Shown here: one piece after another, positions 45,724 through 57,360 of the stretch
Layout: every line of letters starts with the position of its first letter
How positions within the stretch are numbered: position 1 is the stretch's first letter
Assembly (NCBI GenBank): GCA_949130485.1
Contig: OX422189.1
Coordinates: 3,842,720 to 3,906,719, forward strand
DNA: 64,000 bases
Source: Agelas oroides
Taxonomy: Eukaryota; Porifera; Demospongiae; Agelasida; Agelasidae
Direction of reading: 5' to 3'
Position numbers and translations under genes: made by a program
The notes under the pieces: generated by a model
Databases searched by the model: none
The model's input: only the letters and a program-made list of their open reading frames with translations
Told to the model about the DNA's origin: nothing

Positions 45724-46376
45724 AGCGCAAAAGCGTTCGAGCGGGGCGGCTAATTGCTGGTTCGAATGCGTTGGGGCGTTTTTAAACAGAAGCGTATTTC
45801 TCTCCGAATAATATATTTCGTTTATGTGCTGTTGGACTGTAACTTGTTTCAGATAAATATCAGTTACAGTTTTTGAAATATTAAAGCAATAAATTTACTA
45901 TGCCAACAGCCTACGGCGCAGTTGAACGTAACCTTAACGACCCCTATTCAGTCAGCGGAACATTCGTCGATCTTTTCAGCAAGATCGTCCACCATCGCTG
46001 CTGGAGTTATATAGCAACTTGACATTATGATAGCGTTGTTATGCAGTACTACCCTCTCCTTACCCTTCCCTACCAGCATACAGCAAGGTAAAGCTCTGAA
46101 AACGTAGCTACGTTGTGATCAACAACCCGATTACGCATACCACGCCTACCGGAAATATACCGGCTATACTTAGATAATGTGTTCTGCACTTAGGTTTTCC
46201 ATTTGGAGTACAGTTACGATTTGCAAAACAAAACAAACAGACAAACAAAAACAAACTTGCAAGTCACACTTAAAATAATTGCAGTCAATATCCCCAAAGC
46301 CTAACAGCCCTTAAACAGACACCCACAGTTACATACCAGGTACACCAACAAAATAAGCTGCTACAGCAAGAAACTC
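45724..46376. other. Spacer 3' of the oxygenase gene
   Basis: It contains the 3' flank of the minus-strand oxygenase and no further gene. It includes a low-complexity caaaacaaacagacaaac stretch near 46225-46250. Confidence 0.4.
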
Positions 46377-47660
46377 CTAGTTACTCTTTCTGCTTGCAAG
46401 AACTTCCAGAGAATCAGTAGAACAACCAAACAGCCACTTGTCTGGAAGCCCAGAACGTTTTCCCAGTAGTATGCGCCATCGACTTTCCCAAATCTCTGGA
46501 GCAATAAAGGCTCCATTCATCTTTCGATAGGTTGATGAATAAATTGAACTTCTCCCATGTACCAGACGATGGTTGTCAAATACCACCATAACTCCTGGTT
46601 CCATGATGAGACTCTGATGGTACTTTGGGTCATCCAACTTCATCTGCAGAGTATTGTAGGCTTTGTAGTACTTTGTCATAAGTTCATCATCACCAGCTTC
46701 TAGAGGTACCCCTGCATGCTTGGTCCAACGAGTCTGCAGTCTTTCCAACCTTTTCCCGTCAGGACTCATCACAATTGGGGGCGTATCGAGACAGGCATCC
46801 CAAAGGTGCTTTCTTATAACTTCTGAAGGTTGAATATCGTACAGACCCATCCTACGACGACTTTGACGCAAAGGCACAGAAGTTAAAAGCGCAAACGCCT
46901 CCGGATCCTCTTTGCGTAAATCATCTACAACTCGAAAACCGTCGACGAAAAAGTTGTCCGTGTCGCCCTCCGGTGCCGAATATTCCACGACTTGAAATGC
47001 CAGTATCTTTTTGGGAACCGTGTAGTAAGATGCGTCCGTGTGCGCTCCAAAAAAAGATCGACCGTACGCAGGTGGATCCATTGCCATTGGCCTGGGCTTC
47101 TGTTCCATGACGAAGATATTAGTCGGGTGGTTTCGCTGTGCTAGTGGTCCCATAAGATACAGAAACTCCCGATAGGCTTTCTCGGTCGGTGGAACGCCGT
47201 TTATGACAACAATGCCCCACTTTTGGATGTCATTCATCCACGATTCAAAATCCTTCTCTTTGCGAGCATACTGATACTGAGGCAAATTTTGCCTACTGTC
47301 CCAGTATTGTTTATGCACTCCATACTCTGCTAGAAAATTGGAACAAGCTTTGGAGTCCTGAGCTCGTAGCCATGACGCGTTGAAGTTACTGCTAAAATCT
47401 TCCCAGTTCACAGCAACCTCGTCCTCGTTACTCTCAGCCGTCTTGTTTTCGACGCTTGCAATTACAGATGACTTTTGCAGAAAAGAGAGATGATCAAATC
47501 CGTACATAGTCGCAACATCATCAAAGTATGGTGAGTTCCGCACAGATGCTCGGAGCCATGTGCTAGGGAAGGTGCTTTCAACGCCATCAGCCCATAGGAT
47601 CCTCAGCGCTTTCCCGCATGTAGAAAGGGAATTCACTCTAAAAGCAGCGCGGAGTGACAT
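46377..47660 (-). CDS. Carnitine-biosynthesis-type 2OG/Fe(II) dioxygenase (TMLHE/BBOX1 family)
   Basis: A single 427-residue exon. Residues about 18-41 (ALRILWADGVESTFPSTWLR) resemble the N-terminal DUF971 domain typical of trimethyllysine and gamma-butyrobetaine dioxygenases. Fe ligands are visible as HTD at 207-209 and a distal His368 in VHGR; Arg379 fits the 2-oxoglutarate site. GIVVINGVP and VDGFRVVDDLRKEDPEAF are also family-like. Both enzymes hydroxylate carnitine precursors with 2-oxoglutarate, O2 and Fe(II). I cannot decide which one this is. The basic, Ser/Arg-rich first residues could be a mitochondrial presequence. The gene is intronless, unlike its neighbours, so retrocopy origin is possible. 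It lies between diverged direct repeats and ASNS relics. Confidence 0.85.
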   Translation of the reverse strand: MSLRAAFRVNSLSTCGKALRILWADGVESTFPSTWLRASVRNSPYFDDVATMYGFDHLSFLQKSSVIASVENKTAESNEDEVAVNWEDFSSNFNASWLRAQDSKACSNFLAEYGVHKQYWDSRQNLPQYQYARKEKDFESWMNDIQKWGIVVINGVPPTEKAYREFLYLMGPLAQRNHPTNIFVMEQKPRPMAMDPPAYGRSFFGAHTDASYYTVPKKILAFQVVEYSAPEGDTDNFFVDGFRVVDDLRKEDPEAFALLTSVPLRQSRRRMGLYDIQPSEVIRKHLWDACLDTPPIVMSPDGKRLERLQTRWTKHAGVPLEAGDDELMTKYYKAYNTLQMKLDDPKYHQSLIMEPGVMVVFDNHRLVHGRSSIYSSTYRKMNGAFIAPEIWESRWRILLGKRSGLPDKWLFGCSTDSLEVLASRKSN

Positions 47661-47829
47661 GACGAAGACAGTCTAACTGGTGAATAGGATAATGCTTGGG
47701 CTAATATCGCATACATTAGGCTTCTACTACGCCGGCGTTGTAATCAGTAGATGGGGACACGGAATCGCACGATATCACACCATATCGCACGATATGCTCA
47801 TGCACGAAGGTGACCTCTTCAAGCGTAGT

Positions 47830-48267
47830 TAAGGTTGTGATCAACTAGTTTGAAACCTGTGAAATGCATACAAGGGCCAATGTTTACGATAGCAATTACA
47901 GTTGATGTCGTACACAATAATTATTTATTACGGAAGCTGCACAAACGCGCGTCCCAAACTCACCGGCGATGCTCGAGGCCCTGCCGTACTTCGAAGGCAG
48001 ACTGTCGCTTATCCTTGCGCTAAATATAAGGCAAGGAAAGCGTTTTCTTCTGTGTTCTGGTGTGTTGTACGGGTAGCGCAGTGTATTTAGCAGGGCGACT
48101 GAAGATTCTACGCTCCGAAGCGCATTTCTAACGCCTAAAGCAGTTAAATTCCTACAAAAAGTATACACAAAGCGCCAGATATCTTTACGTGCCGACCTAG
48201 CAACTATACCGTGTAGTAGTGCAAGAAAAATTTCAGGATCGAACTCTTTACAGTCCCCGAGTAATTT
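47830..48267. repeat. Diverged direct repeat, copy 2 (5' side of the oxygenase gene)
   Basis: This is the partner of 45249-45723. It lies 170 bp upstream of the oxygenase start. A minus-strand frame of 90 codons (48168-47896) runs through it and is partly conserved in the other copy, which shares RYPYNTPEH. The repeat could therefore derive from a coding exon. I cannot name it. Confidence 0.7.
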
Positions 48268-48917
48268 TGACAGTTCTGTGGGTTTTCAAGGTCCTTCGTG
48301 TAACCGCCCACCACGCAAAATTCTTGCGTGGTGACTCGAAAGTTGACAGTTTGAGCTCACGTAGACTGTAGCTGCGATCATTCCGATGAGTTTCAGGCGC
48401 CACTGCAGTCCGGCAGCAAGGTTTGCACACACTGGTCGAAGCCTCGTCCGCAGCCGTCCTTCACTTGCAGTACGAAATTCGCGTACTGCAAGCGACGAAC
48501 GCTGCGAAGCCCTGGCAACGAGACTTCGGGTTGGCCCGTTTCTAGCAGGATACAGCTTTCTCTACTGCCGTCGTTTGGCTAAAAAACGAAGCACGGGCGA
48601 AGTTACGCTGCAGGTCAATTCAGTAGCGCTTGTCAGCTAACTTCGGATCCGGGGTGGGCGCTTGCACGGGGATAGTTGGACTATTCAAGCATCTCCTCCG
48701 GGTAACCACCCACCCCCAATTTTTGGTGGTTGAGCTGTGATCGCCCATGGGCGCTTGCCCGGGGCACTACGGTAGTAGATTCACTGCATGCATCCCCTCA
48801 CACAGCAAGTTATTACTACTCAGTGGTCCGACTACATCATATACGGCCGTAGAAACTTCCAGTATTTTATTTGCAACGTGAAAGTGGCAATGTCGGTGTA
48901 CATTCAATCTGCTGATG
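48268..48917. other. Unassigned DNA
   Basis: No gene is recognised. A small hairpin (cttgcagtacga / cgtactgcaag) lies near 48460-48490, and a repeat of ggcgcttgc with cgggg at 48658 and 48751. Confidence 0.35.
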
Positions 48918-50028
48918 TTAGGTACATAACTCAACTTCGCCAATCAAATTTTCATAAGTATGGGGTCTATACCTAATTAACATCACATTAATTGCTGAGT
49001 TTGTTTCTATAGCCATTTCCACTTAACCCATTTGGAATTTGTGCACTCTTGCACTACTTTCCCAGACTTGCTGAACAATCTATGTAGCTAGCTAGTAGAG
49101 AATGAGGCTAATAATCATGTATTCCTATTCGATGTCCATTACTTCATCTGGGCTGGGCAATTCATTTTTACATGAATACTTTTTTGCATGTTGGGAGTAG
49201 TAATGACCCTGCAATATTTGCTTTTACACAGGCACACTGGGTGTTTGCTCTGAGGCCAAGGGACTGACAGAGCTCACACAAGGCAAAGTCAAGCCCTTCC
49301 AACCAGGCTACCTGCAAACATTTGACATCACATCTGAAGGCCAAGCCATCATGGTTGAAAACAAACATTTTGGAGGCTCCACTGTCTGTGCAGTTCATCC
49401 CACTGACATCCATGCCAACATCCGCCTCTTGCTGAAAGAAGCAGTAAAGAAGCGTCTAATGGCTGAGAGGAGAATTGGTTGCCTTCTTTCGGGAGGCTTG
49501 GACTCAAGTTTAGTGACTGCTCTGCTTGTCCAATCCTTAACTGAAGTGGGGTGTGATTATAAATTGGGATGGAGGATAGCCCTGATCTCAAGACAGCATG
49601 TACCCTGGCCAAGTAATTGGGGACAGAGCACCACAAAGTGAAGTTCACTCCAGAAGAGGGTTTTGCAGCAATTCGTGAAGTAATTCTATCAATAGAGAGC
49701 TTCGAAACCATCGTATCCGTGGCGCTGTGGCAATTAATGTATTTGGTTTGCAAGTACATCAAGGAGAAAACCAACACAACTGTGATTTTCTCTGGTGAAG
49801 GTTCTGATGAGGTCTCCCAAGGATACATTTATTTCCACAAGGCCCCAACAGCAGCAGATGGTGATGTAGAGTCCCGGCGAATTCTGCATGATCTCTATCT
49901 CTATGACAACCTGAGAGTTGACCGAACAACAGCAGCTCGTGGTCTTGAACTTTCCCTTCCTTGACAAGTTCTTCCTACTATCTCTCCCTGAGGAGCAACA
50001 GGCACAGAATGGTGCGGAGAAACACCTC
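48918..50028 (+). pseudogene. ASNS relic: end of intron 1 plus exon 2
   Basis: From 48918 the sequence follows the 3' part of ASNS intron 1, and from 49232 exon 2 (GVCSEAKGLTELTQG, SGGLDSSLVTALL, SGEGSDEVSQGYIYF). Deletions remove part of the GGSDFTSV and VQTFSI segments. A stop (taattgggg near 49614) and later frameshifts follow. Similarity fades at 50028, before the exon 2 donor. In the intron it shares catcacattaattgctgag and acttaacccatttggaatt with ASNS-3 rather than ASNS-1. Confidence 0.9.
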
Positions 50029-50668
50029 TCATTAATTGTAAAGTGTGGTGACTTTGTAACATACTTGACCTGAGAAATACTTGACCAATAGAGCAATGAC
50101 AAGAAACAATGATTTTCATAAGGTGGAATGACTGGAAAGTGAGTTCAGATTCAGAGTTTAGTTCAGATAACAGTTTGTTTAAACTCTCAAGGGTACATGA
50201 CGGGCAGTGGTATTCCATCAGATGTTCACAGTGAGAGGTCTCACTTGATATTGTGGTGGAACACTTTGGACAGCAAAGTTCTCCGAACAGAGGGTATGTG
50301 AGAACTTTGAAGAAAGACGGAGTGATTCTACTCCAGTATGGACCTTTATCTCGGCCAGTCTCCCAGACATGGAGCCAGTTGACGTTTGAGGCGAGTTTGA
50401 CCGAGTGGAGCCTGGAGCTTGAGTCTGTTGTCTTGATCGAGGATGGTCTGTTTTGGCTTTCTGAGATGTACTTTCGGATCATCAGTATTGCTAAGGATGG
50501 AAGCAGTGGCATTGGTGCCAAGACATTCAATTTGAGTGTATATTGGTTAGTGTGATGGCGCACCTACGCACCTACCGCACCTACACCTACCGCAAGAATG
50601 AAAGGTCAGTTAATTTTACAAGATTTCTCAGATAGTGCACAACACATGGTACATGTACTGTTTTTTGT
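50029..50668. other. Unassigned DNA with a long minus-strand frame
   Basis: A 220-codon minus-strand frame (50563-49901) overlaps the decayed ASNS exon at its 3' end. It contains CCPKCSTTISSETSHCEHLM and HCPSC, a zinc-ribbon-like spacing, but no family is recognised and no splice partners are found. I treat coding as unproven. Confidence 0.25.
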
Positions 50669-50809
50669 GTTGACCTTGCAAAGTGTGAGCTACAAACTGT
50701 GCACATGAATATAATTATGTGGTAAGCTTCTTTTTAGTTACAGGCTGAATCCTAACCACATAATTATATTCATCTGTACAGCTTCTTGGTTCACATTTGC
50801 AAGGTCAAC
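50669..50809. mobile_element. Complete foldback MITE (ACCACATAATTATATTCAT family)
   Basis: Arms of about 55-60 bp (gttgaccttgcaaagtgtga, then tgcacatgaatataattatg, tggt) pair with the inverse at the right (accacataattatattcat, then ttcacatttgcaaggtcaac). The centre is about 25 bp. It matches the truncated member at 25349-25454 and its duplicate. Confidence 0.75.
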
Positions 50810-51122
50810 GCAAACAGCAGTAAGTGCTGATAGTCAGGTGACAAGAAAATCACTTTTGCACTTCAATACTGGGACAGTGAAACTGAATCACTCACCTGTA
50901 GGGTTTGCCTTCAGGATGCATTTACTCCTTAAACACATAGCATACTTTCCTCTGTACAGGTTTGAAGCAGATTACTATATACCACATATCATGGGAGGAG
51001 TAGCTACACACACTAAGCATAAAGCAGACCTTCATTATTGTTATAGCATTACATTGTCCTATAGCACCGCCACTTTCCTTCACAAGCTCATGCATAGGAG
51101 GTTGGACATGCTGCTCAAATGC

Positions 51123-51174
51123 TAGCCTTGCTCCCAGGCTCTCACCCACGCACAAGAGCTTGGAAGCAAGGCTA
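51123..51174. mobile_element. TAGCCTTG hairpin MITE, 52 bp
   Basis: The left end tagccttgctcccaggctct pairs with agagcttggaagcaaggcta, with several mismatches. It belongs to the TAGCCTCG family. Target duplications are not clear. Confidence 0.65.
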
Positions 51175-51609
51175 CATGAGCAAGAGTGTATTCATCATCG
51201 TGGTTTGAGCCTGAACATGCAGCACACTGCTGGATTCATGTTTTGTCTTGGGTTGTGCATGCATAGCAGTATAGAGTTTGTTACTGTCTGCTGTTACATG
51301 AGCATGATGAGGGCAAACTTACACATAAGTAACTAGCTAAGTCCTCACCATAGGGTAGGTGATCACACATACAGATAGTCTATCAAGCCAGACCAAATCT
51401 CTCTCACCCTCCAGAAACATGAGAGAAATTCTAGCAGATATCATTATAGTATTCATGAGTTGCTGACCAATCAGATTCTACTGTTCCATAAAAACACCTT
51501 GGCTTCAGTATGTAGCTAACACAAATACTGGTGCATTGTTGTATGGTTGCAGATTAAACAGGCTGTGAACTGTGAACACTAATAACATCTGCCAGACCTC
51601 TCACTTTTT

Positions 51610-52570
51610 GTAGTACACCCTTCCAGTTCATAACACTTTGTACATGATTGATGCCATGCAGCCGCCTCTCCAAGCCTAACAGGGACTTACACTAGTTTCA
51701 TATTCTAGCTCAAAGCAGAAATATCCGCCTAGCCTCGTTCCCAGGCCCATTTGAAAATGGGGACTTTTCTAACAGGCCTGGGAACGAGGCTATGATTTAC
51801 CCTATTGACGAGAACTAATTAGCTAACACAACTGAAAACAAGTTGGTTGTTTTAAGGTGGTGGTTCAACCTTCTGGGCTGAACAACTAGTTATAAGTTGG
51901 GCAGTTTATTCCACACCCAACTTATTAGTTTGTGGCAATATTGGCACTATTCTAAGACTGCTCTATTTGAATATCTAGTTTGTAGCTCTTCAAGAAGCAG
52001 CAGTAAGCAGAAGCAATTTTTTCAGAACTTGGCTTGTATAAGGATTCTATATTCCAAATATCTGACTTGATGATGAACTCATTATCATGCACGCACTTAA
52101 GTGACACAATGTTGTGGTTTCCTGCATGGGTGTGTAATCAAATTTGTAGTCATTAAGCACTCACGCAAGACTTCATTACTCTCACCACGAGAAAGTTGAA
52201 CTTCCACCACAGATTGGTTACCTTGGTTACGTAGAAACTGCAGAGACAGTTATGAGAGGTTTACTTTGGTATGGAAGACTAATGCGTCAGGCAACTCAAG
52301 AGGCAGCTGCTCAGTCCATCTTACAACCACAATACACTGACAACCCTCAGAACATTTCGTTACAAATGTACTTCAAAGTTGCAGTAAAGAACAAAATGCA
52401 AGATTTTACAGTGGCTAAACTGTCTTAGACTCGGGCATCAACACATAATTGGAAGCAAAATTTGAAGCTAATACGGACAAAAATATATTAGCCCTTTTCC
52501 TAGATGTCATTGCTAATTCAGTTTCCACAAATCTTGTGGATTTCTAGTCGTGCAGCTAATTATACCCTAC
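51610..52570. pseudogene. ASNS intron 1 fragments
   Basis: Two blocks match ASNS-1 intron 1. Block 51630-51700 (ctttgtacatgattgatgcc, ctctccaagcctaacag) corresponds to 26630-26690. Block 52415-52565 (catcaacacataattggaag, gaagctaatacggacaa) corresponds to 26848-27005. A TAGCCTCG hairpin and unrelated DNA separate them. They lie downstream of the exon 2 relic, so order is not that of one gene. They represent a further rearranged copy. Confidence 0.75.
51730..51792. mobile_element. TAGCCTCG hairpin MITE, 63 bp
   Basis: Near-perfect arms tagcctcgttcccaggccc and inverse have a short loop (atttgaaaatggggactttt). It is inserted in the ASNS intron fragment, since the same intron in ASNS-1 lacks it. 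Confidence 0.85.
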
Positions 52571-52656
52571 CGTTTGTATATAGTCTACTAGCATTGCTGC
52601 CATTGAGAATCACCGCTGTCCAAACGAGTTTGGTCGCAGCTATACACCCCCGTCGA

Positions 52657-53710
52657 TTTCGGAAGGCCGTCACTATTCAGTGGACTGGACTATTGGACTG
52701 GACTACTGGACTGGACTACTGGACTCAAAATGAACACAAATATACCGAGATTCAACAGCGCCCTACAGAGACGTGGTTATTTAGCGTCGCTCCCAGGCCT
52801 TCTCCACATAGTCTCGCAGGCCAGACTCTCCGCACGTGAGAGTCTGGCTCGCGAGACTATTCTCTGACAGTTCGATTATGGTGCAAGTGCGCGCTTTTGT
52901 TTTTGTCGAAAGCGATCAAAAATTGGAGCCAGTAATCCTAGTCTCGCGTAGCCAGACTCTCGCAGGGAGGAGAGTCTGGTGAACTGCCCATATAAGACTT
53001 GTTCCAACACCCACCCCAACTGGGGTGGGCGATAAGTAGCTGCGCACCATAGAGTTTACATTGCTTCGTGATAATCTAGTGTGAGTGAGGCTTCGTTTAC
53101 TTGACACGTCACTATTATAGCTGCGTAATATAAACGCTGTGGCTGTGAAGGCACTTATCGCCCACCCCAGTTGGGGTGGGTGTTGGAACAAGTCTTATAT
53201 GGGCAGTTCACCAGACTCTCCTCCCTGCGAGAGTCTGGCTACGCGAGACTAAGTAATCCTGGGAACAAGGCTAAGTAAAACTAGCCTATAGAACCCAAGC
53301 TCTCCATTCCAAAGACAAAATCCAGAACGGAAAAATCTCGGTTCAAGGCTAACAACACCAAGTCAAGCGTGCTTAGGAAATGAAGTGAAAGAAGACAGCA
53401 GTAACGACAAGTAATGAACACCCAGCCACTCTAGAATACCGCATCCTACACACACGCTCCCCACATGCAATTCATAGTGCGCATTCGCACTTGTTAGCCA
53501 CGCCCAGGTTCCCGCCCAGGTTCCCGTCCAGAAACGAAAAAAGCTGGGTGGCTGGGTACCAAGTGTGCAACTACAACACTGCTACAAGTCTTGTGGCTGG
53601 GTGTCTTAGCTCTGCGCATAGTTTGCTGTTCGTTCAGTCTCCCCTAGAGGCAGTTTCCGTGAGTCCAGTAGTCCAGTCCAGTAGTCCAGTCCAGTACGGC
53701 CATTTCGGAA
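52657..53710. mobile_element. hAT-like element, about 1.05 kb, with nested TIR elements
   Basis: The left end ggccgtcactattcagtgga runs into tandem ctggactactggactgga. The right end is the inverse (tccagtagtccagtccag, tacggcc). The sequence atttcggaa flanks both sides (52656-52664 and 53702-53710). The family matches 7476-8490. It contains a TAGCGTCG/TAGCCTTG-ended element (about 52782-53274), a TAGTCTCG hairpin (52809-52860) and a 313-bp TAGTCTCG element. No transposase frame is present. Confidence 0.75.
52939..53251. mobile_element. TAGTCTCG-family MITE, 313 bp, target duplication AGTAATCC
   Basis: Arms of about 98 bp (tagtctcgcgtagccagact, then tgaactgcccatataagac, ttgttccaacacccacccca) are perfectly or almost perfectly inverted at the right. 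The sequence agtaatcc lies on both sides (52931-52938 and 53252-53259). The long arms would form a stable hairpin RNA if transcribed. Confidence 0.88.
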
Positions 53711-55126
53711 CGCATGCGTAACCAGTTTACGCTCATGTGATGAAAGGACGCGCGTAAATGCGTGCGTAAATAAATCGCTATTTCAGGAGCTCGAGAGTTC
53801 ACCATGCAGTTGTCCTTCTAGTAAGTCACTGCCTGGTGTTCTGCCAACCGTAGTTCCTTCTCTAGTGGAAATTTGATGTCAGCTGGCTTCTCAAACGCAT
53901 TTATGGACAGCCAAAATTTGGATGCAATACTCTGCGAGCCATATAGCTACGTAATACGGCTCTGCTTCCGTCCCAAAATGGCCTCAGAAGCAATCTCAGG
54001 GCTTCTAATTTCTAAAAATTTCATGCCCCCAGACCCCCCTATATAGTCTTCCATGCTTATGCATGCATACATACAGGACTTCGTAGCCTCGTTCCCAGGC
54101 TCTCCCCTCGCCCCGACAAAAAATAAAAACGGTTTTCTCTAGCATAGGAACATGAACACATTGAACAGACTGCATTTTAGATTTCAACACACAGTGTCTA
54201 CAATTTCACCAATGTTTGACCCTTGCTGCATAGTTAGATTGCAGTGTACAGCAACGTAGTGCACAAATGCACACCACAGCATTGCACAGCAGGATTACTA
54301 ATTGTGCACCAAACACAAGAGTGTTGACCAGTCAAGACTCATGGATAGAAATGGAAAATATAATTCAAGCTTTTTTCTGTGCTGCTGGAGGCTGCTCTGA
54401 AATGTCAGTCTGTTTCCCCCTAGCTACACAGCTGCCAGAAATGCATCCCTTTTCGATATTCAATACTGACTAGTTTTAATACTACACTGATACCATGCTT
54501 ACTTGTTCTCTTCTCCCTCGATGTGCTGCATACTCTCTGAATGCATGCTTGTAGGCAGAAATTCGGTTAAGTTAAATCTCGTAGGGAGGGGTTAAAATCT
54601 AAATTTGGGGTAAACCCGTAATTTTTTTCTCATGAGCAAGTCTGTACATAGTCTCGTGACCAGCCGGATATACCTACGGAAAGTCCGTCTGGTAACGTTG
54701 GGCTCGATTCTGGGGCTTTTCTACTTACGACGGAGTTATTTGAACGTGCCAATGAAATTGTAGCATGTCCAATTACTGGGGCGGCCCACTGGCGCCCTAG
54801 CGCTTGTGCGGATGCTAATTGGTGATAATTGAAGCCATGCAGAGGTGAGAACGTCCAGCGCCGGCCGCGTTCAAACCCTGCTGACGTGTGCAAAAGCCCA
54901 AGAAAGGCGCGCAATGTTACCAGACGGATTTTCCGTAGGTTATTTCCGGCTGGGCACGAGACTAGTCTGTACATACGAGATTCTGAAAGTGCGGACGGAA
55001 TATCGACTTGTAAATGTGTGAACAAAGACGATACTCTACAGTACTCTAGTCTACTACGGAGCCCTACTTCTGAGTTTTAATCCGGAGTTTTACCTTCATC
55101 ATTTTAGGCTACAAGTTTTGTTGAAT

Positions 55127-55565
55127 ATGGATACCCAGACCAGTTCTAGAAGAGCTCTCAAACTAGCGCAGGAACAAGAAGTCTCCGAAGATCGGAGACG
55201 GCCCAGAAACGAGAGAAACAGAGCTCGACGTGCTGCAGAGACTGCAGAACAAAGGAGCGAGAAAGCGAAGGGAGAGAGGTCGTGCTAGGCACGCTGCTCG
55301 AACTGCTAGTGGAAGACAAGCTAACTTTACAGCGAAAGGTACCCGTGAACGCGAAAGAACGGCAGCTGAAACCCCTGAGAGAGAAACAGGATTACAGCGG
55401 ACGAGCACCAATCAATGCGAAAGGTTGACATTTGAAAACCCCGAGGAGACAGAAACGAGGTCACAGCGGATGAGAGATAGACTGTACACACCCCAAAACC
55501 ACCCATGTGATATACTATATACCTCCCGCTCAGGCTCGCCACATAATGCTTTGCATCTACACTAG
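55127..55565 (+). pseudogene. Arg-rich repeat protein remnant, copy B
   Basis: Counterpart of 21393-21800. Here the second frame stays open from 55230 to 55565, through RRERGRARHAARTASG, ETPERETGLQRTST and FENPEETETRSQRMRDR, because it lacks the 5 extra bases seen in copy A. The start frame is still broken near 55270. Confidence 0.5.
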
Positions 55566-55681
55566 TTAGATATAACTAGGTATACGTATAGCCTCGTTCC
55601 CAGGCCCCGCCCAGCTTTCCGTTGCTTTCAGTACGGAAAAGTATGGAGCGTTATTAGTGCCAAAATAGACGCCCGCTTATT

Positions 55682-56317
55682 TGGGTGATCACAATTGGTA
55701 TTTCAGCTATGATCAGGGAGCACCCAGATATTCCTGCCATCATAGACTACACAGATGAAGACGATGCATCAAAGACTGAGTGCAACAAGGATACCGGCAC
55801 CAGGAAGAAACTGCAGAAATGGACGAGGGGTCATCTTTTTATTGTCCGTACATTGACACTTGGCAGCCCCTCTACCAGTAAGCACCTAATCATGCACACT
55901 TGTCAGATCAGCACGTGCATTCTTCCATTTATGCCCATCTAAGCGCCTTGCATAATCTTTTGTATTTGTTTCTTTTTTCAGGTCAGAAGGACCGGCACAG
56001 GTTTTCCTGATTGTGCTGGTTTGGATGCTATCTGCATTTGCAGCATTGTCCAGGGAGTCGAGGAGAAAGATCATCTTGTCGTCATGTACCACCTAAATAA
56101 TTTAAAGGTGGCCAGAAGCCCACTTCCACTTCCGAGGGAATTCAGCCATATGCGGCTGGATGTGAAGAAAATTATTGACACACTTCATATCCAGAACCAC
56201 AAAGACAAGCAGTGCAGGGAACTGTATAGTCCAGAATTGGTGAAACTTGAAAACCCGAATACCAACACAATGTGTACATTCGCTTGGTTGTCTAGGTATA
56301 AAAGGATTCTCAACTGA
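55682..56317 (+). pseudogene. KDZ transposase relic, copy B
   Basis: Nearly identical to 21953-22588, including the same frameshifts and loss of the catalytic-region residues. It was already dead before duplication. Confidence 0.75.
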
Positions 56318-57360
56318 GTACTGTTATGCCCATGGACGCAGACCAGTTATGCCGAATGTAAAGACTGTTACTACTAACCCTTGTACATGTTAATAATATG
56401 TGGACATGCACTTAAAATTTCTGTAATGTGTGTATAAATTGTTTCGCTGTAATGTGTACATTTGTTTCGCCGAATTCACGGTATCAGTACCTACATCTAA
56501 GTTGCAAGCACTAACCTCAACTGCTGCTGGGTAGAAGGAAATGATTACAAGTTGTTAATGTTAAGCATTCCCACACTTGAAGATTGCCAGGGGAGAAACT
56601 GAAAAGGCTCGGGATAGGTTCGGAGCGATCGCATTCCCAGTGTCTACATTGCCTTCAAGGGTGAAGCGAGCCAGGTATTTGTGTAGCATTATCAATCTGA
56701 AGTTTAACATGAAATTTTACATGTGAGAACCCTGGGAACCATGATAACTGGTTACCGCTGTCAACTTTATACGCATTTTGTCCTTATACCTTGCCACTAC
56801 TGAAATACAGAGTATTTCCATTGGGTGCCAATGCGAATTTTGTAACCAGGATGTACTATTTTCAGAGTTGAAAGAATTCTAAATTAAAATTCCATATTTC
56901 CTAGAATAAAAAAAAAGTATGGGTGTCATACTTTCTGGGGTGCCAAGTAGCCTGCAGTGACACCATGCTCTTCTCCGAAGGAAAATTGATCTCCTATACA
57001 GCGCAGGTCACCCTGGGAGACAGCAAAATGAGTTTATTACAGTAAGAGTGTGCAACTCCCATTGGTTTCTACCCGCCATCTGGATAGGTATCAGCAGTGA
57101 ATATGCTTAGCTGTGAAAACGCGAGGCGGGCTTTTGCAACAGTGTTAACTCAGCTAATGATTTAATTGGAATAGTTGAACCCGTAAGGGCCATCACAGTA
57201 CATGTACATGGCAGATTTTTAAGTGACATACTTATACAACTGTGTGATATGATAAATAAATAAATACAGCTACCATGACATGTAGTTTATTAGTGTCAGT
57301 TCACTGAGAGAGAAAAAGAGGAGGGGGCACCGGTACCCAGGTAATCAGGGGGAGTAAGAG

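Noticed and set aside
49901..50563. 220-codon minus-strand ORF with a CCPKC..HCPSC pattern
   Set aside because: It overlaps decayed ASNS exon 2 antisense at one end, and only a chance-level zinc-ribbon spacing supports it.
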